From positions 1-45,465 of the forward strand of contig JAFSZH010000046.1 in the NCBI GenBank assembly GCA_017455685.1: a stretch of 45,465 nt of DNA, in the 5' to 3' direction. Of this stretch, positions 24,867 to 31,441 are shown piece after piece (position 1 is the stretch's first letter; each line of letters starts with the position of its first letter). The DNA is from Oscillospiraceae bacterium. Lineage in GTDB: Bacteria > Bacillota > Clostridia > Oscillospirales > Oscillospiraceae. The notes below the pieces were generated by a model. That model worked only from the letters and a program-made list of their open reading frames with translations. It did no database searches and was not told the DNA's origin. Both the position numbers and the translations under genes were made by a program.

Positions 24867-24954
24867 TTTCGTCGTCCTCCATATCCCGGACCCGCACCAG
24901 CGCGGCTGTCACCGCGGCCAGCGCCGCGAAAACAAGCAGGTATATAACCATCAT
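24859..24954 (-). CDS. Small single-pass membrane peptide
   Basis: 31 codons beginning MMVIYLLVFAALAAVTAALV, then RVRDMEDDENV. One clear membrane helix and an acidic C-terminal tail. Its ATG overlaps the stop of the preceding gene (AAATGATG) and its end overlaps the next gene. Possible roles include membrane association of early phage functions; nothing firmer can be said. Confidence 0.55.
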   Translation of the reverse strand: MMVIYLLVFAALAAVTAALVRVRDMEDDENV

Positions 24955-25124
24955 TTCCTTCCTTTCCATTCCGGACGGCAGCTCGGTAGGTCCGGCATGC
25001 ACTCGTCGTCGGTGTGTTTGCAAAGCGGGCACACGCACCACCACTCCACCACCTCGCCCAACTCTATTTCAAGATCTTGTACCTTCTGCCGCAGCTCCTG
25101 GATCTCTTTATCCTTCTCTGTCAT
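24951..25124 (-). CDS. 57-aa coiled-coil/zinc-binding phage protein
   Basis: MTEKDKEIQELRQKVQDLEIELGE forms a coiled-coil helix, followed by a Cys cluster (CVCPLCKHTDDEC) and a short basic tail. ATG overlaps the stop of the preceding gene (ATGA). GAAGGAAG precedes the start. Function unknown. Confidence 0.65.
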   Translation of the reverse strand: MTEKDKEIQELRQKVQDLEIELGEVVEWWCVCPLCKHTDDECMPDLPSCRPEWKGRK

Positions 25125-25315
25125 GTTCGTTCTTCCTTCTTCAGTTCCCGCCGGGCCCTGCTCAGAAGCCAGCTCTCGATGCACCGCACACACCCGGCGT
25201 CATCCGGCGGATAGACCTTTTTGCACAGCGTTGGGGCCTCATATCGGCACAGGCCGTCCCGCTGCATGATCACCGCAGCGATATGTACGGCGCGCCTCGC
25301 GACGTCGTCTTTCAT
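25121..25315 (-). CDS. 64-aa phage protein of unknown function
   Basis: Short, basic and Cys-containing (GLCRYEAP, DDAGCVRCIESWL), with helical ends (RAVHIAAVIMQRD; LLSRARRELKKEE). GGAGG lies upstream of the ATG, and its stop overlaps the next gene. A possible zinc-binding small protein of the early operon. Confidence 0.6.
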   Translation of the reverse strand: MKDDVARRAVHIAAVIMQRDGLCRYEAPTLCKKVYPPDDAGCVRCIESWLLSRARRELKKEERT

Positions 25316-25380
25316 GCGCCCGCCTCCGTTCCCTCTGTAGGGGCGGCGGCTTGCCCCGCCCGTCTTTCAATCGTTTGCAC
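25312..25380 (-). CDS. Possible 22-aa micro-ORF across a repeat
   Basis: After the structured element, AAGGAGATAAA is followed by GTG at 25380 and an ORF MQTIERRAGQAAAPTEGTE... that ends at the ATG of the next gene (GCATGA overlap). Most of it translates the palindromic repeat at 25334-25363. It may be a leader peptide, or the stub of a gene invaded by the repeat. Weakly supported. Confidence 0.25.
   Translation of the reverse strand: MQTIERRAGQAAAPTEGTEAGA
25334..25363. repeat. Dispersed palindromic repeat (TGTAGGGGCGG type)
   Basis: TGTAGGGGCGGCGGCTTGCC followed by CCGCCCG is a palindrome of the same general type as 21922-21952 (both open with TGTAGGGGC and close with GCCCG-like bases). 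Confidence 0.6.
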
Positions 25381-25390
25381 TTTATCTCCT

Positions 25391-25496
25391 TTCCTTGTTC
25401 CAAAAAGAAGGGGGCATCCGGGGGGAACATGGTTCCCGCCCGGAAATCGCGTCGCCTTCAGGCGGGATCATGACCGCCGCAGCGGTCATCGCGATT
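25391..25496 (-). repeat. Structured intergenic element, copy 2
   Basis: On the minus strand the outer stem AATCGCG/CGCGATT is identical to copy 1. The first hairpin is TGACCGC-tgcg-GCGGTCA (25488... to 25471), the second CGCC-tgaa-GGCG, followed by CCGGGCGGGAAC-cat-GTTCCCCCCGG and CTTCTTTTT. Loops and flanks are conserved relative to copy 1 at 16729-16834, but stem bases are exchanged in pairs. The DUF3102 gene stop (TGA) lies inside. Confidence 0.8.
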
Positions 25497-26595
25497 GAAC
25501 CTCCTTGATCCTCTCCGTCAGCGCCTCCACGATCCTCTCCATGCCCGTCAGCATCTTTCCGGCGGTCTCGGGGTTGGCGCCCTGCATGGCAGCGATCTTG
25601 TCCATGGCGGCGAAGAAATTGGTCTGCGCCATCCTGGCCAGCATGGCCACTTCCCCGGCGCCGCTCTCGGCGGAGGCCAGCTTCCGCCGCAGCTCGTCGA
25701 TCTCCTTCCTGGCCCGCTCCGCGTCGGCCTCCAGCTTTTCCCGGACCGGCCCGGCGTCCGCCGCGGCCTTCTTCGCCTCGTCCTCGGCCTTCTTCTGGGC
25801 CTTCTGGGCCCGCTCCAGCCGTTCCCGGAGCTTGTCCATGTCCGCCTTGGCAGCGGTCTCTGCGGCTCTCCTGGCTTCCTCGGCGGCCTTTTTGATGGCC
25901 TCCTCGTCCCGCTCTACGGCAACCTCTACCGGGCGGGATTCCAGCTCCTTCACCCGTCGCTCGGCTTCCGCCAGCTTCTCCTTGTAGGGGCCGGCGTCCT
26001 CGGCGGCCCGCCGTGCCTTTTCCAGATCGTACTCCAGCTCCTTGGCCGTCTCGTGTTCCTTCATGGCCTCCTCCCGGGCCTTCACGGCAGCCTGCTTCCA
26101 CTCGTCCCGCTCCGCCAGCGCCTTCTCCAGCTCCCGGGCGGACAGGTGCTCCGCGTCTACCTCCGCGGCCACCTGCTCCCGCTCCTCCTCCGGCACCGCG
26201 AGAAGCCGCAAAGCATTGGAAACGCTCAAATTTTTCAACGTTGAAAATTTATTTTCCACACCGAAAACGGACGCCTGATCCTCGCCGTAGCCCTCGTACA
26301 GCGCCTCGAACCGGGACGCCGCCGCGGCGGAGAACTCGGTCTCCGTTTTCAGCCACTCGGCCCAGCCGTGGGGGCCCACCTTCTCATGGGCCAGCTTCAG
26401 CCTGTAGCCGATCTGGATGGCGTAGGAAAGCGCCATCCGCCGGGCCTGGCTTGTCAGCAGCCGGATCTCCCCGCCAAGCTGGGCGGGAGTCATGTCCTCT
26501 ATGCCTTCCCCTTGAGGGGAAGGTGCCCGAAGGGCGGATGAGGTGGACGCCGTGGCAATGGTCTCGTCCTTCTTGGCAAACTCATACGCATTCAT
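25486..26595 (-). CDS. DUF3102 phage protein with long coiled coil
   Basis: 369 aa. Residues about 35-150 match the DUF3102 pattern (QARRMALSYAIQIGYRLKLAHEKVGPHGWAEWL, then TEFSAAAASRFEALYEGYG and VSNALRLLAVPEEER), found in phage and plasmid early operons. Residues about 160-320 form a highly charged coiled coil (KAREEAMKEHETAKELEYDLEK...). The C-terminus (LARMAQTNFFAAMDKIAAM) is a helical cap. Start ATG overlaps the PcfJ stop (ATGA). Two stretches (residues about 14-33 and about 195-205) are translated copies of dispersed repeats. Function unknown; plausible DNA-associated role. Confidence 0.8.
   Translation of the reverse strand: MNAYEFAKKDETIATASTSSALRAPSPQGEGIEDMTPAQLGGEIRLLTSQARRMALSYAIQIGYRLKLAHEKVGPHGWAEWLKTETEFSAAAASRFEALYEGYGEDQASVFGVENKFSTLKNLSVSNALRLLAVPEEEREQVAAEVDAEHLSARELEKALAERDEWKQAAVKAREEAMKEHETAKELEYDLEKARRAAEDAGPYKEKLAEAERRVKELESRPVEVAVERDEEAIKKAAEEARRAAETAAKADMDKLRERLERAQKAQKKAEDEAKKAAADAGPVREKLEADAERARKEIDELRRKLASAESGAGEVAMLARMAQTNFFAAMDKIAAMQGANPETAGKMLTGMERIVEALTERIKEVQSR
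25984..26013. repeat. Palindromic repeat copy within coding sequence
   Basis: TTGTAGGGGCCGGCGTCCTC then GGCGGCCCGC, about 27/30 identical to the intergenic unit at 21922-21952. It is read in frame here as part of the coiled coil (RRAAEDAGPYKEK). Confidence 0.6.
26501..26555. repeat. Dispersed repeat inserted in frame near the 5' end of the DUF3102 gene
   Basis: CCTTCCCCTTGAGGGGAAGG (stem) followed by TGCCCGAAGGGCGGATGAGG. This is a recognisable genomic repeat type of gut Clostridia, here read in frame as TASTSSALRAPSPQGEG between the N-terminal Met and the DUF3102 domain. Confidence 0.65.
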
Positions 26596-28301
26596 ACCGC
26601 AATAACCTCCGTTTTCATTTGATCGATGCTCGGCCGGATCGGCTTGCCCGTGCTTGTCCTCGGGGACCCCTGTTCGATCCACGTCAGCCATTCCTTCAAA
26701 AAGTCCCCGTGGATTTCGTTTGGATTTGCGACCCCGTACCGTGTCTCGTTTGCGTACCCGTGGATCTGCTGGATCTTGCACCCTTCTTTGATCTCGATGG
26801 TCATATATGGGGCGTGTAGATCGTCCGTCCACCGCAGGAAAACGATGGTCTTGATCCCTTCGATATGCCTCTCGGCATACCCGCCCACACAGTGATGCAG
26901 CAGCGAGCCCTCGTTTTCGATTTCCTCCGCACAGGTCGGGATCACGATGGACAGTGTTCCGTCGCTGTAGGCGTACCGCTCTTTCAGTTCCCTGAACCGC
27001 TTTCTCGGATAAGTGCTGACCAGCTCCCGCTTCTGTTTTTTCTTCAGCTGCTCCCGCAGCGCCACGCACTCCTCGTGCCGCCGGTACAGGTTTTCCGGCA
27101 TGAGCACATCGTCGTGGGTAATGTCATTCCCCAGCTCCGCTTCCATGGTCAGCAGATCTCTCCACCAGGCCCAGGTCTTGGAAATATCTCCATGCGTCTG
27201 ATCTCGGAACCATCTGGCGATCTTGTCCCGGCGCGGGTCATTACCGTACCGCCGCAGGAACGCGCTCGTATTGCCGCCGAATGTCCTTTTCAGCCCGAAG
27301 AATTCCCGTGCGTACATACGCTGGGAGTAATAGCCTGTCTTCCATTCCTCCAGTTCCTGCGCCGTTCCGCCCACGGCGGCGAAGACTTTGTAATTCTGCT
27401 TATCCAGTCGGAAAAACCTGTGCGGCGTTTTGGCCTTCCAGTTCAGCGTCCCGATGTGGCTCCTGCCGTTCAGCAGATCCCGGATCACATCCGTGTGCCC
27501 CAGCTTTTGAAGCATTTCCATCTGTGGCCGCCGTGTGTACTCCCCCAGGTAGGTGATCACCTTGTTTGTCAGAGTTCGGTCTGTCGCTCCGGGTCCGAAG
27601 AAGTATTCCTCCATCATGCACCAGCGCATGGACGTCTTGTCGATCTCGCCGGCGCCGATAATGCCGTAATAGTCGTCGGAGCTGTAGCCCCCGTAGTAAT
27701 ACCCGCTCGTAGGAAACGGCTCGCAGATGCTGGCCCGCTCTGTCCACGGGTTCTCTTTCTGATCGGGAAAGCGGTATCGTCCGAACCAGTTGTAGGTCCT
27801 CTGGCTCCACGCCATCCGCTTGCCGGGGGCGAAGTAATACCGCTTGGTAGGCACCCACATGGGATAGGGATCCAGGTCGTTGAAGCTGTAGTGCATGTTC
27901 ATGTATCCGGCCATGGCGATCAGGCCCTCGTTCGGGTCCTCCGGGGCAGCCCGGAAGATGATCACCGGCTGCTCCTGCGTCAGCTTGTCCATGGTCTTCA
28001 TTCTGCTGAGGCAGACCAGCTCTCCGTCCGTTCCGCATTGCGGGCACTGTACCGGGTCGCCGTGGTGATAGCTGAAAAAATCGTCCTCGTATACGTCCAG
28101 GAACCGGCCTTTCTCGATCTCGAACCGTCCGCACTCCGGACAGAAGACCTCCCGGAAGTTTCTCCGGCCCCAGGTCTCAAAGAATATGTACTTTCGGAAA
28201 AACCGTTTGGCCGCGTTCAGCTCCTCCAGATACGGATATCCGAACATGCTGAAGGCTCTCTCCCGCTCTTCTGGGGATAGGTTGCATTTGCAGGTGCTCA
28301 T
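26592..28301 (-). CDS. PcfJ-like protein
   Basis: 569 aa. It matches PcfJ-like proteins of conjugative plasmids and phages. It has two zinc-ribbon pairs near the N-terminus (CPECGRF about 56-62 and CPQCGTDGELVC about 85-97) and a long Trp/Tyr-rich middle. The diagnostic C-terminal block is present: EIENEGSLLHHCVGGYAERH, IVFLRW, YMTIEI and QIHGYAN (about 465-525). The molecular function of the family is not established. It overlaps the upstream PcfK-like gene and the downstream DUF3102 gene by ATGA junctions, so all three are co-translated. Confidence 0.88.
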   Translation of the reverse strand: MSTCKCNLSPEERERAFSMFGYPYLEELNAAKRFFRKYIFFETWGRRNFREVFCPECGRFEIEKGRFLDVYEDDFFSYHHGDPVQCPQCGTDGELVCLSRMKTMDKLTQEQPVIIFRAAPEDPNEGLIAMAGYMNMHYSFNDLDPYPMWVPTKRYYFAPGKRMAWSQRTYNWFGRYRFPDQKENPWTERASICEPFPTSGYYYGGYSSDDYYGIIGAGEIDKTSMRWCMMEEYFFGPGATDRTLTNKVITYLGEYTRRPQMEMLQKLGHTDVIRDLLNGRSHIGTLNWKAKTPHRFFRLDKQNYKVFAAVGGTAQELEEWKTGYYSQRMYAREFFGLKRTFGGNTSAFLRRYGNDPRRDKIARWFRDQTHGDISKTWAWWRDLLTMEAELGNDITHDDVLMPENLYRRHEECVALREQLKKKQKRELVSTYPRKRFRELKERYAYSDGTLSIVIPTCAEEIENEGSLLHHCVGGYAERHIEGIKTIVFLRWTDDLHAPYMTIEIKEGCKIQQIHGYANETRYGVANPNEIHGDFLKEWLTWIEQGSPRTSTGKPIRPSIDQMKTEVIAV

Positions 28302-28654
28302 AGGAAGTCCTCCAGATTCAGCACGATGGGCTTGACCTTTGGGGTCTCTTCCGGGTCGCCCGCCATCCGAATATTAAGCTGCATCACCACGTCCGCGCCC
28401 TTGAAGTAAAACCCGGCTGCCCGCTTATAGGCTTCCAGATCGGAGAGGCTGGAGCCGCAGTTCTTTGCCACGGCCTTCATGCACTCGGTAAAGCTGCCGC
28501 CCTGCAGCACCGCCTCGGCAAACTCCTCGTTCTGTTCGCAGAAGTGGATCAGCTGATCCAGCACCGGGGTTTTCATTACGTTGGCGTACTTGTCATAGGT
28601 TCCGGTTTTCTCTTCTGCCCGTAGTTTTGTGATAGCGTCTTTTGAAATGCTCAT
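28298..28654 (-). CDS. PcfK-like protein
   Basis: 118 aa. The core FCEQNEEFAEAVLQGGSFTECMKAVAKN followed by SLSDLEAYKRAAGFYFKGADVVMQLNI resembles the PcfK-like family that regularly accompanies PcfJ. AAGGAGG lies 7 bp before ATG at 28654. The Cas9 inhibitor AcrIIA9 belongs to PcfK-like proteins, so an anti-CRISPR role is possible but is inference only; most family members have no known function. Confidence 0.7.
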   Translation of the reverse strand: MSISKDAITKLRAEEKTGTYDKYANVMKTPVLDQLIHFCEQNEEFAEAVLQGGSFTECMKAVAKNCGSSLSDLEAYKRAAGFYFKGADVVMQLNIRMAGDPEETPKVKPIVLNLEDFL

Positions 28655-28676
28655 AGGTTCCTCCTTGCCTTTTTCC

Positions 28677-28709
28677 GCCCCTTGTGGTAAGATAGGAACC
28701 ACAAGGGGC
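28677..28709. other. 12-bp perfect hairpin before the PcfK-like gene
   Basis: GCCCCTTGTGGT pairs with ACCACAAGGGGC around a 9-base loop. On the plus strand CTTTTGTTGG follows. It lies just upstream of the ribosome binding site of the leftward gene and could shape its leader. Confidence 0.6.
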
Positions 28710-28731
28710 TTTTGTTGGTTTCAAAATCCCT

Positions 28732-28768
28732 GCCGCTGCCGGACCGCCATCCGACAGCGGCTTTTTTT
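28732..28768 (+). terminator. Plus-strand terminator inside leftward operon
   Basis: GCCGCTGCCGG pairs with CCGACAGCGGC (one mismatch), followed by a 7-T run on the plus strand (28762-28768). It opposes antisense transcription through the early operon. Confidence 0.6.
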
Positions 28769-29060
28769 ATGCTTTGCCTTCGGTCGACGTGACCGCCGGG
28801 CAGTAAGCATCTCCGGCGTGCTCCCAGATGGCCGCGTCGTCCTCGTCCTCGTCCGCCCTTCCTCTCACGTGCCGCGGGTTCGTCGGCGTGGCCATCATCC
28901 ACTTTCCCAGGTGGACGATGAAGCATGCGAAGCCGTACGCCCCGAAGAAAACGATGAAATAGGTGAAGCTCCTGATGGCATAACTCCACATGCACCAGAT
29001 CACCGTTGCCAGCAGCACCCCGATGATGGTTGTAATAAACAGCGCCTTCCCTTTGTTCAT
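28767..29060 (-). CDS. Two-helix membrane protein
   Basis: 97 aa with two hydrophobic segments: 6-28 (ALFITTIIGVLLATVIWCMW) and 31-53 (FTYFIVFFGAYGFACFIVHL), then a hydrophilic tail with an acidic patch (ADEDEDDAAIWEHAG). AAGGAG lies 8 bp before ATG. Early phage membrane proteins of this kind often affect superinfection or host membranes; this one has no recognised family. Confidence 0.65.
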   Translation of the reverse strand: MNKGKALFITTIIGVLLATVIWCMWSYAIRSFTYFIVFFGAYGFACFIVHLGKWMMATPTNPRHVRGRADEDEDDAAIWEHAGDAYCPAVTSTEGKA

Positions 29061-29075
29061 TTCTTTCTCTCCTTT

Positions 29076-29363
29076 TCAGTCGTAATATTTCCGCCTGCTC
29101 ATTGGCCTCGGCCGATGGTAGGTGGGTTTTTTCTGACAGATGTGTACGCAGTGGGCGAAGCCGTCGGCTTCTTTCTCCCGGACGCTCGGCAGGATCTCGC
29201 AGGAGATCTTCCCGCCCTCGTTGGTGTAGAGGTGGTTCCGGTGCTTCCCCTCCGGGTCCCGTTTGTACGGCGTGAAGGCGGCGTCGATCGGCATCTTCCT
29301 GTCTCCTACGGAGATCCAGTAGATCCGCTTCCCGCACCAGAAGCACTTTACGTCTTTTACCAT
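29076..29363 (-). CDS. 95-aa zinc-binding phage protein
   Basis: Starts MVKDVKCFWCGKRIYWISVGDRKMPID. CxxC near the N-terminus and HCVHIC near the C-terminus (about 76-81) suggest one zinc site. Middle: YKRDPEGKHRNHLYTNEGGK. GGAGG lies 5 bp before ATG at 29363; longer upstream frame is out of use. Function unknown. Confidence 0.65.
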   Translation of the reverse strand: MVKDVKCFWCGKRIYWISVGDRKMPIDAAFTPYKRDPEGKHRNHLYTNEGGKISCEILPSVREKEADGFAHCVHICQKKPTYHRPRPMSRRKYYD

Positions 29364-29374
29364 CGTTCCTCCTT

Positions 29375-29605
29375 TCAGCACCCGGGCATGCGCCGTTCCG
29401 GCGTGTCGAACAGGCCGTCCGGGTGTCTCTTGTCCTTCAGCACCGGCTTCCCCGGCTCGCGCACCGGGCAGATGTCCGGCGCCGCCGGGTCCGTCTGGGC
29501 AAGCCGGCTCTTTCCTGTCACCAGCAGATAGCCGCAGTAGATCTGACCGTTCCCGGAGCCTGTCCCCCGGTATTTGCACCGGGCGCATAAGGTTTTATCA
29601 ACCAT
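29375..29605 (-). CDS. 76-aa Cys-rich phage protein
   Basis: MVDKTLCARCKYRGTGSG, then YCGYLLVTGKSRLAQ and DICPVREPG, a four-Cys pattern that fits one zinc. GAGGAG lies 7 bp before the ATG at 29605. It lies directly after repeat copy C. Function unknown. Confidence 0.65.
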   Translation of the reverse strand: MVDKTLCARCKYRGTGSGNGQIYCGYLLVTGKSRLAQTDPAAPDICPVREPGKPVLKDKRHPDGLFDTPERRMPGC

Positions 29606-29625
29606 AGGGCAGCTCCTCGTCGTCA

Positions 29626-29722
29626 CAAGCTCCACATCGTTCGCTTCCTCGCAGGCTCGAAAGCTCATTCATTCCGCTGTTCCTCCTCTCCCGCGCCGAC
29701 CCGCTCCGCTGGGCTCGTCGTG
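29626..29722 (-). repeat. GC-rich structured repeat, copy C
   Basis: Minus strand: ACGAGCCCAGCGGAGCGGGT, then GCGGAATGAATGAGC, variable hairpin CTT-TCG/CGA-gg-AAG, and GCGAACGATGTG. It begins a few bases after the stop of the HNH gene, the same location relative to a gene end as copies A and B. Confidence 0.65.
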
Positions 29723-29725
29723 GGT

Positions 29726-30079
29726 TTAATATGGTAATTCGATATCCTCGATCACCCGGAAGGAATTGTTCTGCCAGTCGTCGCAGCCGTTCATGGCCTC
29801 GATCTCGTCAGGATCCAGGTAGTTCGTCCCGAACTCCCGGATAAAGTCCTCCGCCGTCCAGCCCTGCTCCTTCATGGCCTTCTGCTGGCCGTACTTCCGC
29901 AGGTAGAGCCGGGTCTCGGCGCTCTTGTGGGCGCTGTCCGCGTCGTACTGATGGCACCAGGGGCACAGCTGCACGGTGAGCTTGTACTTGGTGGCCTTCT
30001 TCCGGAAGGGCCCGCCGAAGATGTGGTGCTCCTCCACCGTCTCCCAGTTGCCGCACAAAAAACAATATCCGGTTGCCAT
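29726..30079 (-). CDS. HNH-type nuclease-like protein
   Basis: 117 aa starting MATGYCFLCGNWETVEEHHIFGG. CFLC, EEHHIFGG and LCPWCHQY with a later HKSAETRLYL give two CxxC pairs and the double His of an HNH/treble-clef nuclease fold, similar to phage HNHc/Ref-like proteins. ATG lies 2 bp after the preceding stop. Nicking or recombination-linked cleavage of DNA is inferred from the family. Confidence 0.7.
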   Translation of the reverse strand: MATGYCFLCGNWETVEEHHIFGGPFRKKATKYKLTVQLCPWCHQYDADSAHKSAETRLYLRKYGQQKAMKEQGWTAEDFIREFGTNYLDPDEIEAMNGCDDWQNNSFRVIEDIELPY

Positions 30080-30080
30080 A

Positions 30081-30275
30081 TCAGGCGCCCTCCTTTTCCG
30101 CTGCGGCCAGTGCCGCCCGCTGTCTTCTTGCTTCGTTCTCCGCGATCCGCCAGGCGGTCCGCTGTACCTCCCGGATCCGCCGCTCCATTTCCTCCTGTCC
30201 GACTCCGGCGATAGCGTCATCCAGGATGCGGACGGTCACGCCCGAGTCCGTTCTGTATTCCGCCACGACGGCCAT
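30081..30275 (-). CDS. 64-aa basic helical phage protein
   Basis: MAVVAEYRTDSGVTVRILDDAIAG then a long helix (EEMERRIREVQRTAWRIAENEARRQRAALAAAEKEGA). AGGGGGAGAGG precedes the ATG. No family recognised. Compact strand-helix layout typical of small early phage proteins. Confidence 0.6.
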   Translation of the reverse strand: MAVVAEYRTDSGVTVRILDDAIAGVGQEEMERRIREVQRTAWRIAENEARRQRAALAAAEKEGA

Positions 30276-30320
30276 GACCTCTCCCCCTTTCCTGTCACCC
30301 TATGCCGTTTCCGGCCTGTC

Positions 30321-30476
30321 CTATCTCTGGATCACTCTCATGGTTTTGTCGTTCCACCGGCTGACGATCACCAGCCTGTCCGGCTGGTTCTTCACCACCA
30401 GCCAGTTTTCCGGGTTCAGCCGGTGCTTCTGCATCAGCTTCTTCTGCTCCACCGTGGGCGCCTTCCCGTGCTTCAT
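30321..30476 (-). CDS. 51-aa DUF6906-like phage protein
   Basis: MKHGKAPTVEQKKLMQKHRLNPENWLVVKNQPDRLVIVSRW fits a small family common in Firmicutes prophages (KxGKxxTxxQKxxI..GLNPxxWLVVKD.., as I recall DUF6906). GGGGG lies 6 bp before ATG at 30476. Function unknown. Confidence 0.65.
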   Translation of the reverse strand: MKHGKAPTVEQKKLMQKHRLNPENWLVVKNQPDRLVIVSRWNDKTMRVIQR

Positions 30477-30493
30477 AACATCCCCCCGTTGAG

Positions 30494-30523
30494 TTGCGTT
30501 CTCCCCCGCTCCCGTGCTATCAT
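30494..30523 (+). promoter_or_regulatory. Promoter of the lone rightward small gene
   Basis: TTGCGT (30494-30499) and TATCAT (30518-30523) with an 18-bp spacer, followed by AAGGAGGTG (30532-30540) and ATG at 30546. Motif match only. Confidence 0.45.
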
Positions 30524-30545
30524 GGCCGGGAAAGGAGGTGTTTTT

Positions 30546-30773
30546 ATGGCAGATAATCAGTTCAGTCTCCCCGAGCTCCGGGCGATTTTTCTTGCGCTGG
30601 AGAGCCAGGTCGAAAACATCCGCCGTCATCAGTCTGACCCGGATTTTTCGACATCTGACCGGAACCAGCTTCTTGACGCCCTGAAGGCGTCCCGCTCCGC
30701 AAAGAAGAAGGTCGGTCTTCTGATCCAGTCCGCGGAGAAGGTTCTGTCTGAAACTCCGCCAGCAGCCGGTTGA
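30546..30773 (+). CDS. 75-aa rightward gene in the early region
   Basis: MADNQFSLPELRAIFLALESQ, helical throughout, then SRSAKKKVGLLIQSAEKVL. It has the strongest ribosome binding site of the region (AAGGAGGTG, 5 bp from ATG) and its own promoter-like sequence, but runs against all neighbours and overlaps the 3' part of the leftward gene at 30562-30948. No family recognised. A small, separately expressed basic protein could be the recombination directionality factor needed by the serine integrase; this is a guess from location and size. Confidence 0.6.
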   Translation: MADNQFSLPELRAIFLALESQVENIRRHQSDPDFSTSDRNQLLDALKASRSAKKKVGLLIQSAEKVLSETPPAAG

Positions 30774-30948
30774 TCCGCACCCTGTATTCCACGCCGTCGG
30801 TATTCGCGTACCGGCGGCGGATTTTTCTGATCCATTGGGCTATATTCCGCGCCTGCAGGGTCTCTGCCCTGGTAACGGGGAGCTGTACCTCAATGGTCAC
30901 AGTGGGCCTCTCGTCCTCACGGTATCCCCTGGAGCGTAAATCCTTCAT
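30562..30948 (-). CDS. Phage protein with real N-terminal half (up to 128 aa)
   Basis: The first ~68 residues look genuine (PTVTIEVQLPVTRAETLQARNIAQWIRKIRRRYAN, VEYRVRINRLLAEFQ). The remaining ~60 residues (SPRTGSEDRPSSLRSG...) are Gly/Ser/Arg-rich and lie antisense to the rightward gene at 30546-30773. Either the two genes overlap convergently by 212 bp, or one C-terminus is a read-through tail. Start at 30948 follows a G-rich stretch. Confidence 0.5.
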   Translation of the reverse strand: MKDLRSRGYREDERPTVTIEVQLPVTRAETLQARNIAQWIRKIRRRYANTDGVEYRVRINRLLAEFQTEPSPRTGSEDRPSSLRSGTPSGRQEAGSGQMSKNPGQTDDGGCFRPGSPAQEKSPGARGD

Positions 30949-31189
30949 CCTTCACCCCCCCTTCCCTGTCATCCTGAGCGCAGCGAAGGATCCCCCGGAT
31001 CTTCCGTCTGTCGCTTTTCATCTTTTTCTCCATCTGGGTCAGCAGGCACAGAAGCGCCCGGTTGATCTGCCTGAGCTCCGCGCACTCCCGGTAGTATCGC
31101 TCCTCCAGGTTGAACGCCCTGCGGATCTCGGCCTCATAAAACGCCAGCTGCTCCTCTGTCAGCGAGCGCCGGAATTCATACGGTGTCAT
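30917..31189 (-). CDS. 90-aa helical phage protein ending in a repeat
   Basis: MTPYEFRRSLTEEQLAFYEAEIRRAFNLEERYYRECAELRQI is a helical pair, likely a small coiled-coil domain. The last ~20 residues (RGILRCAQDDREGG...) translate a dispersed repeat (30966-30996). ATG at 31189 overlaps the preceding stop (ATGA), which fixes the start. Confidence 0.65.
   Translation of the reverse strand: MTPYEFRRSLTEEQLAFYEAEIRRAFNLEERYYRECAELRQINRALLCLLTQMEKKMKSDRRKIRGILRCAQDDREGGVKDEGFTLQGIP
30966..30996. repeat. Dispersed repeat (TCATCCTGAGCGCAGCGAAGG)
   Basis: CTGTCATCCTGAGCGCAGCG followed by AAGGATCC, a very common bacterial genomic repeat that often lies at gene ends. Here it forms the C-terminal codons of the 90-aa gene. 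Confidence 0.6.
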
Positions 31190-31353
31190 CCCGCCGCCCC
31201 CGTTTCTTTCGCCGCGGCCCGCTGGCGCTGCCATTCTTCGTAGTCCGCCAGGAACTGCGGATCCTTGGCCAGCTCCTTCACGCAGTCCACGATCCAGCAC
31301 AGGAAGACCTCGTTGGTGGTCGGGTCTACGTTCTTGAATTTCGGTTTGTCCAT
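31186..31353 (-). CDS. 55-aa early phage protein
   Basis: MDKPKFKNVDPTTNEVFLCWIVDCVKELAKDPQFLADYEEWQ, helical with a basic end. Start at 31353 chosen for AAGGAG 7 bp upstream; the in-frame ATG at 31395 has none. It is the first gene after the Cro-like gene and operator O1. No family recognised. Confidence 0.65.
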   Translation of the reverse strand: MDKPKFKNVDPTTNEVFLCWIVDCVKELAKDPQFLADYEEWQRQRAAAKETGAAG

Positions 31354-31424
31354 CGTGTTACTCCTTGTTGAAGAAAAAGGCATCATATTTGACAACTCAG
31401 CTTTCCTCCACTATAGGGGAGGAA

Positions 31425-31441
31425 CTAACTTGTCAAGTTAG
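31425..31441. promoter_or_regulatory. Operator O1 after the Cro-like gene
   Basis: CTAACTTGTCAAGTTAG is a perfect 17-bp palindrome around one central base, overlapping the stop of the Cro-like gene. On the minus strand it contains TTGACA with TATAGT 15 bp further on, so it may also be a weak, repressible promoter for the rest of the early operon. Confidence 0.75.

Noticed and set aside
28651..29346. 231-aa leftward frame
   Set aside because: Overlaps three better supported small genes with ribosome sites and is Arg/His-rich nonsense.
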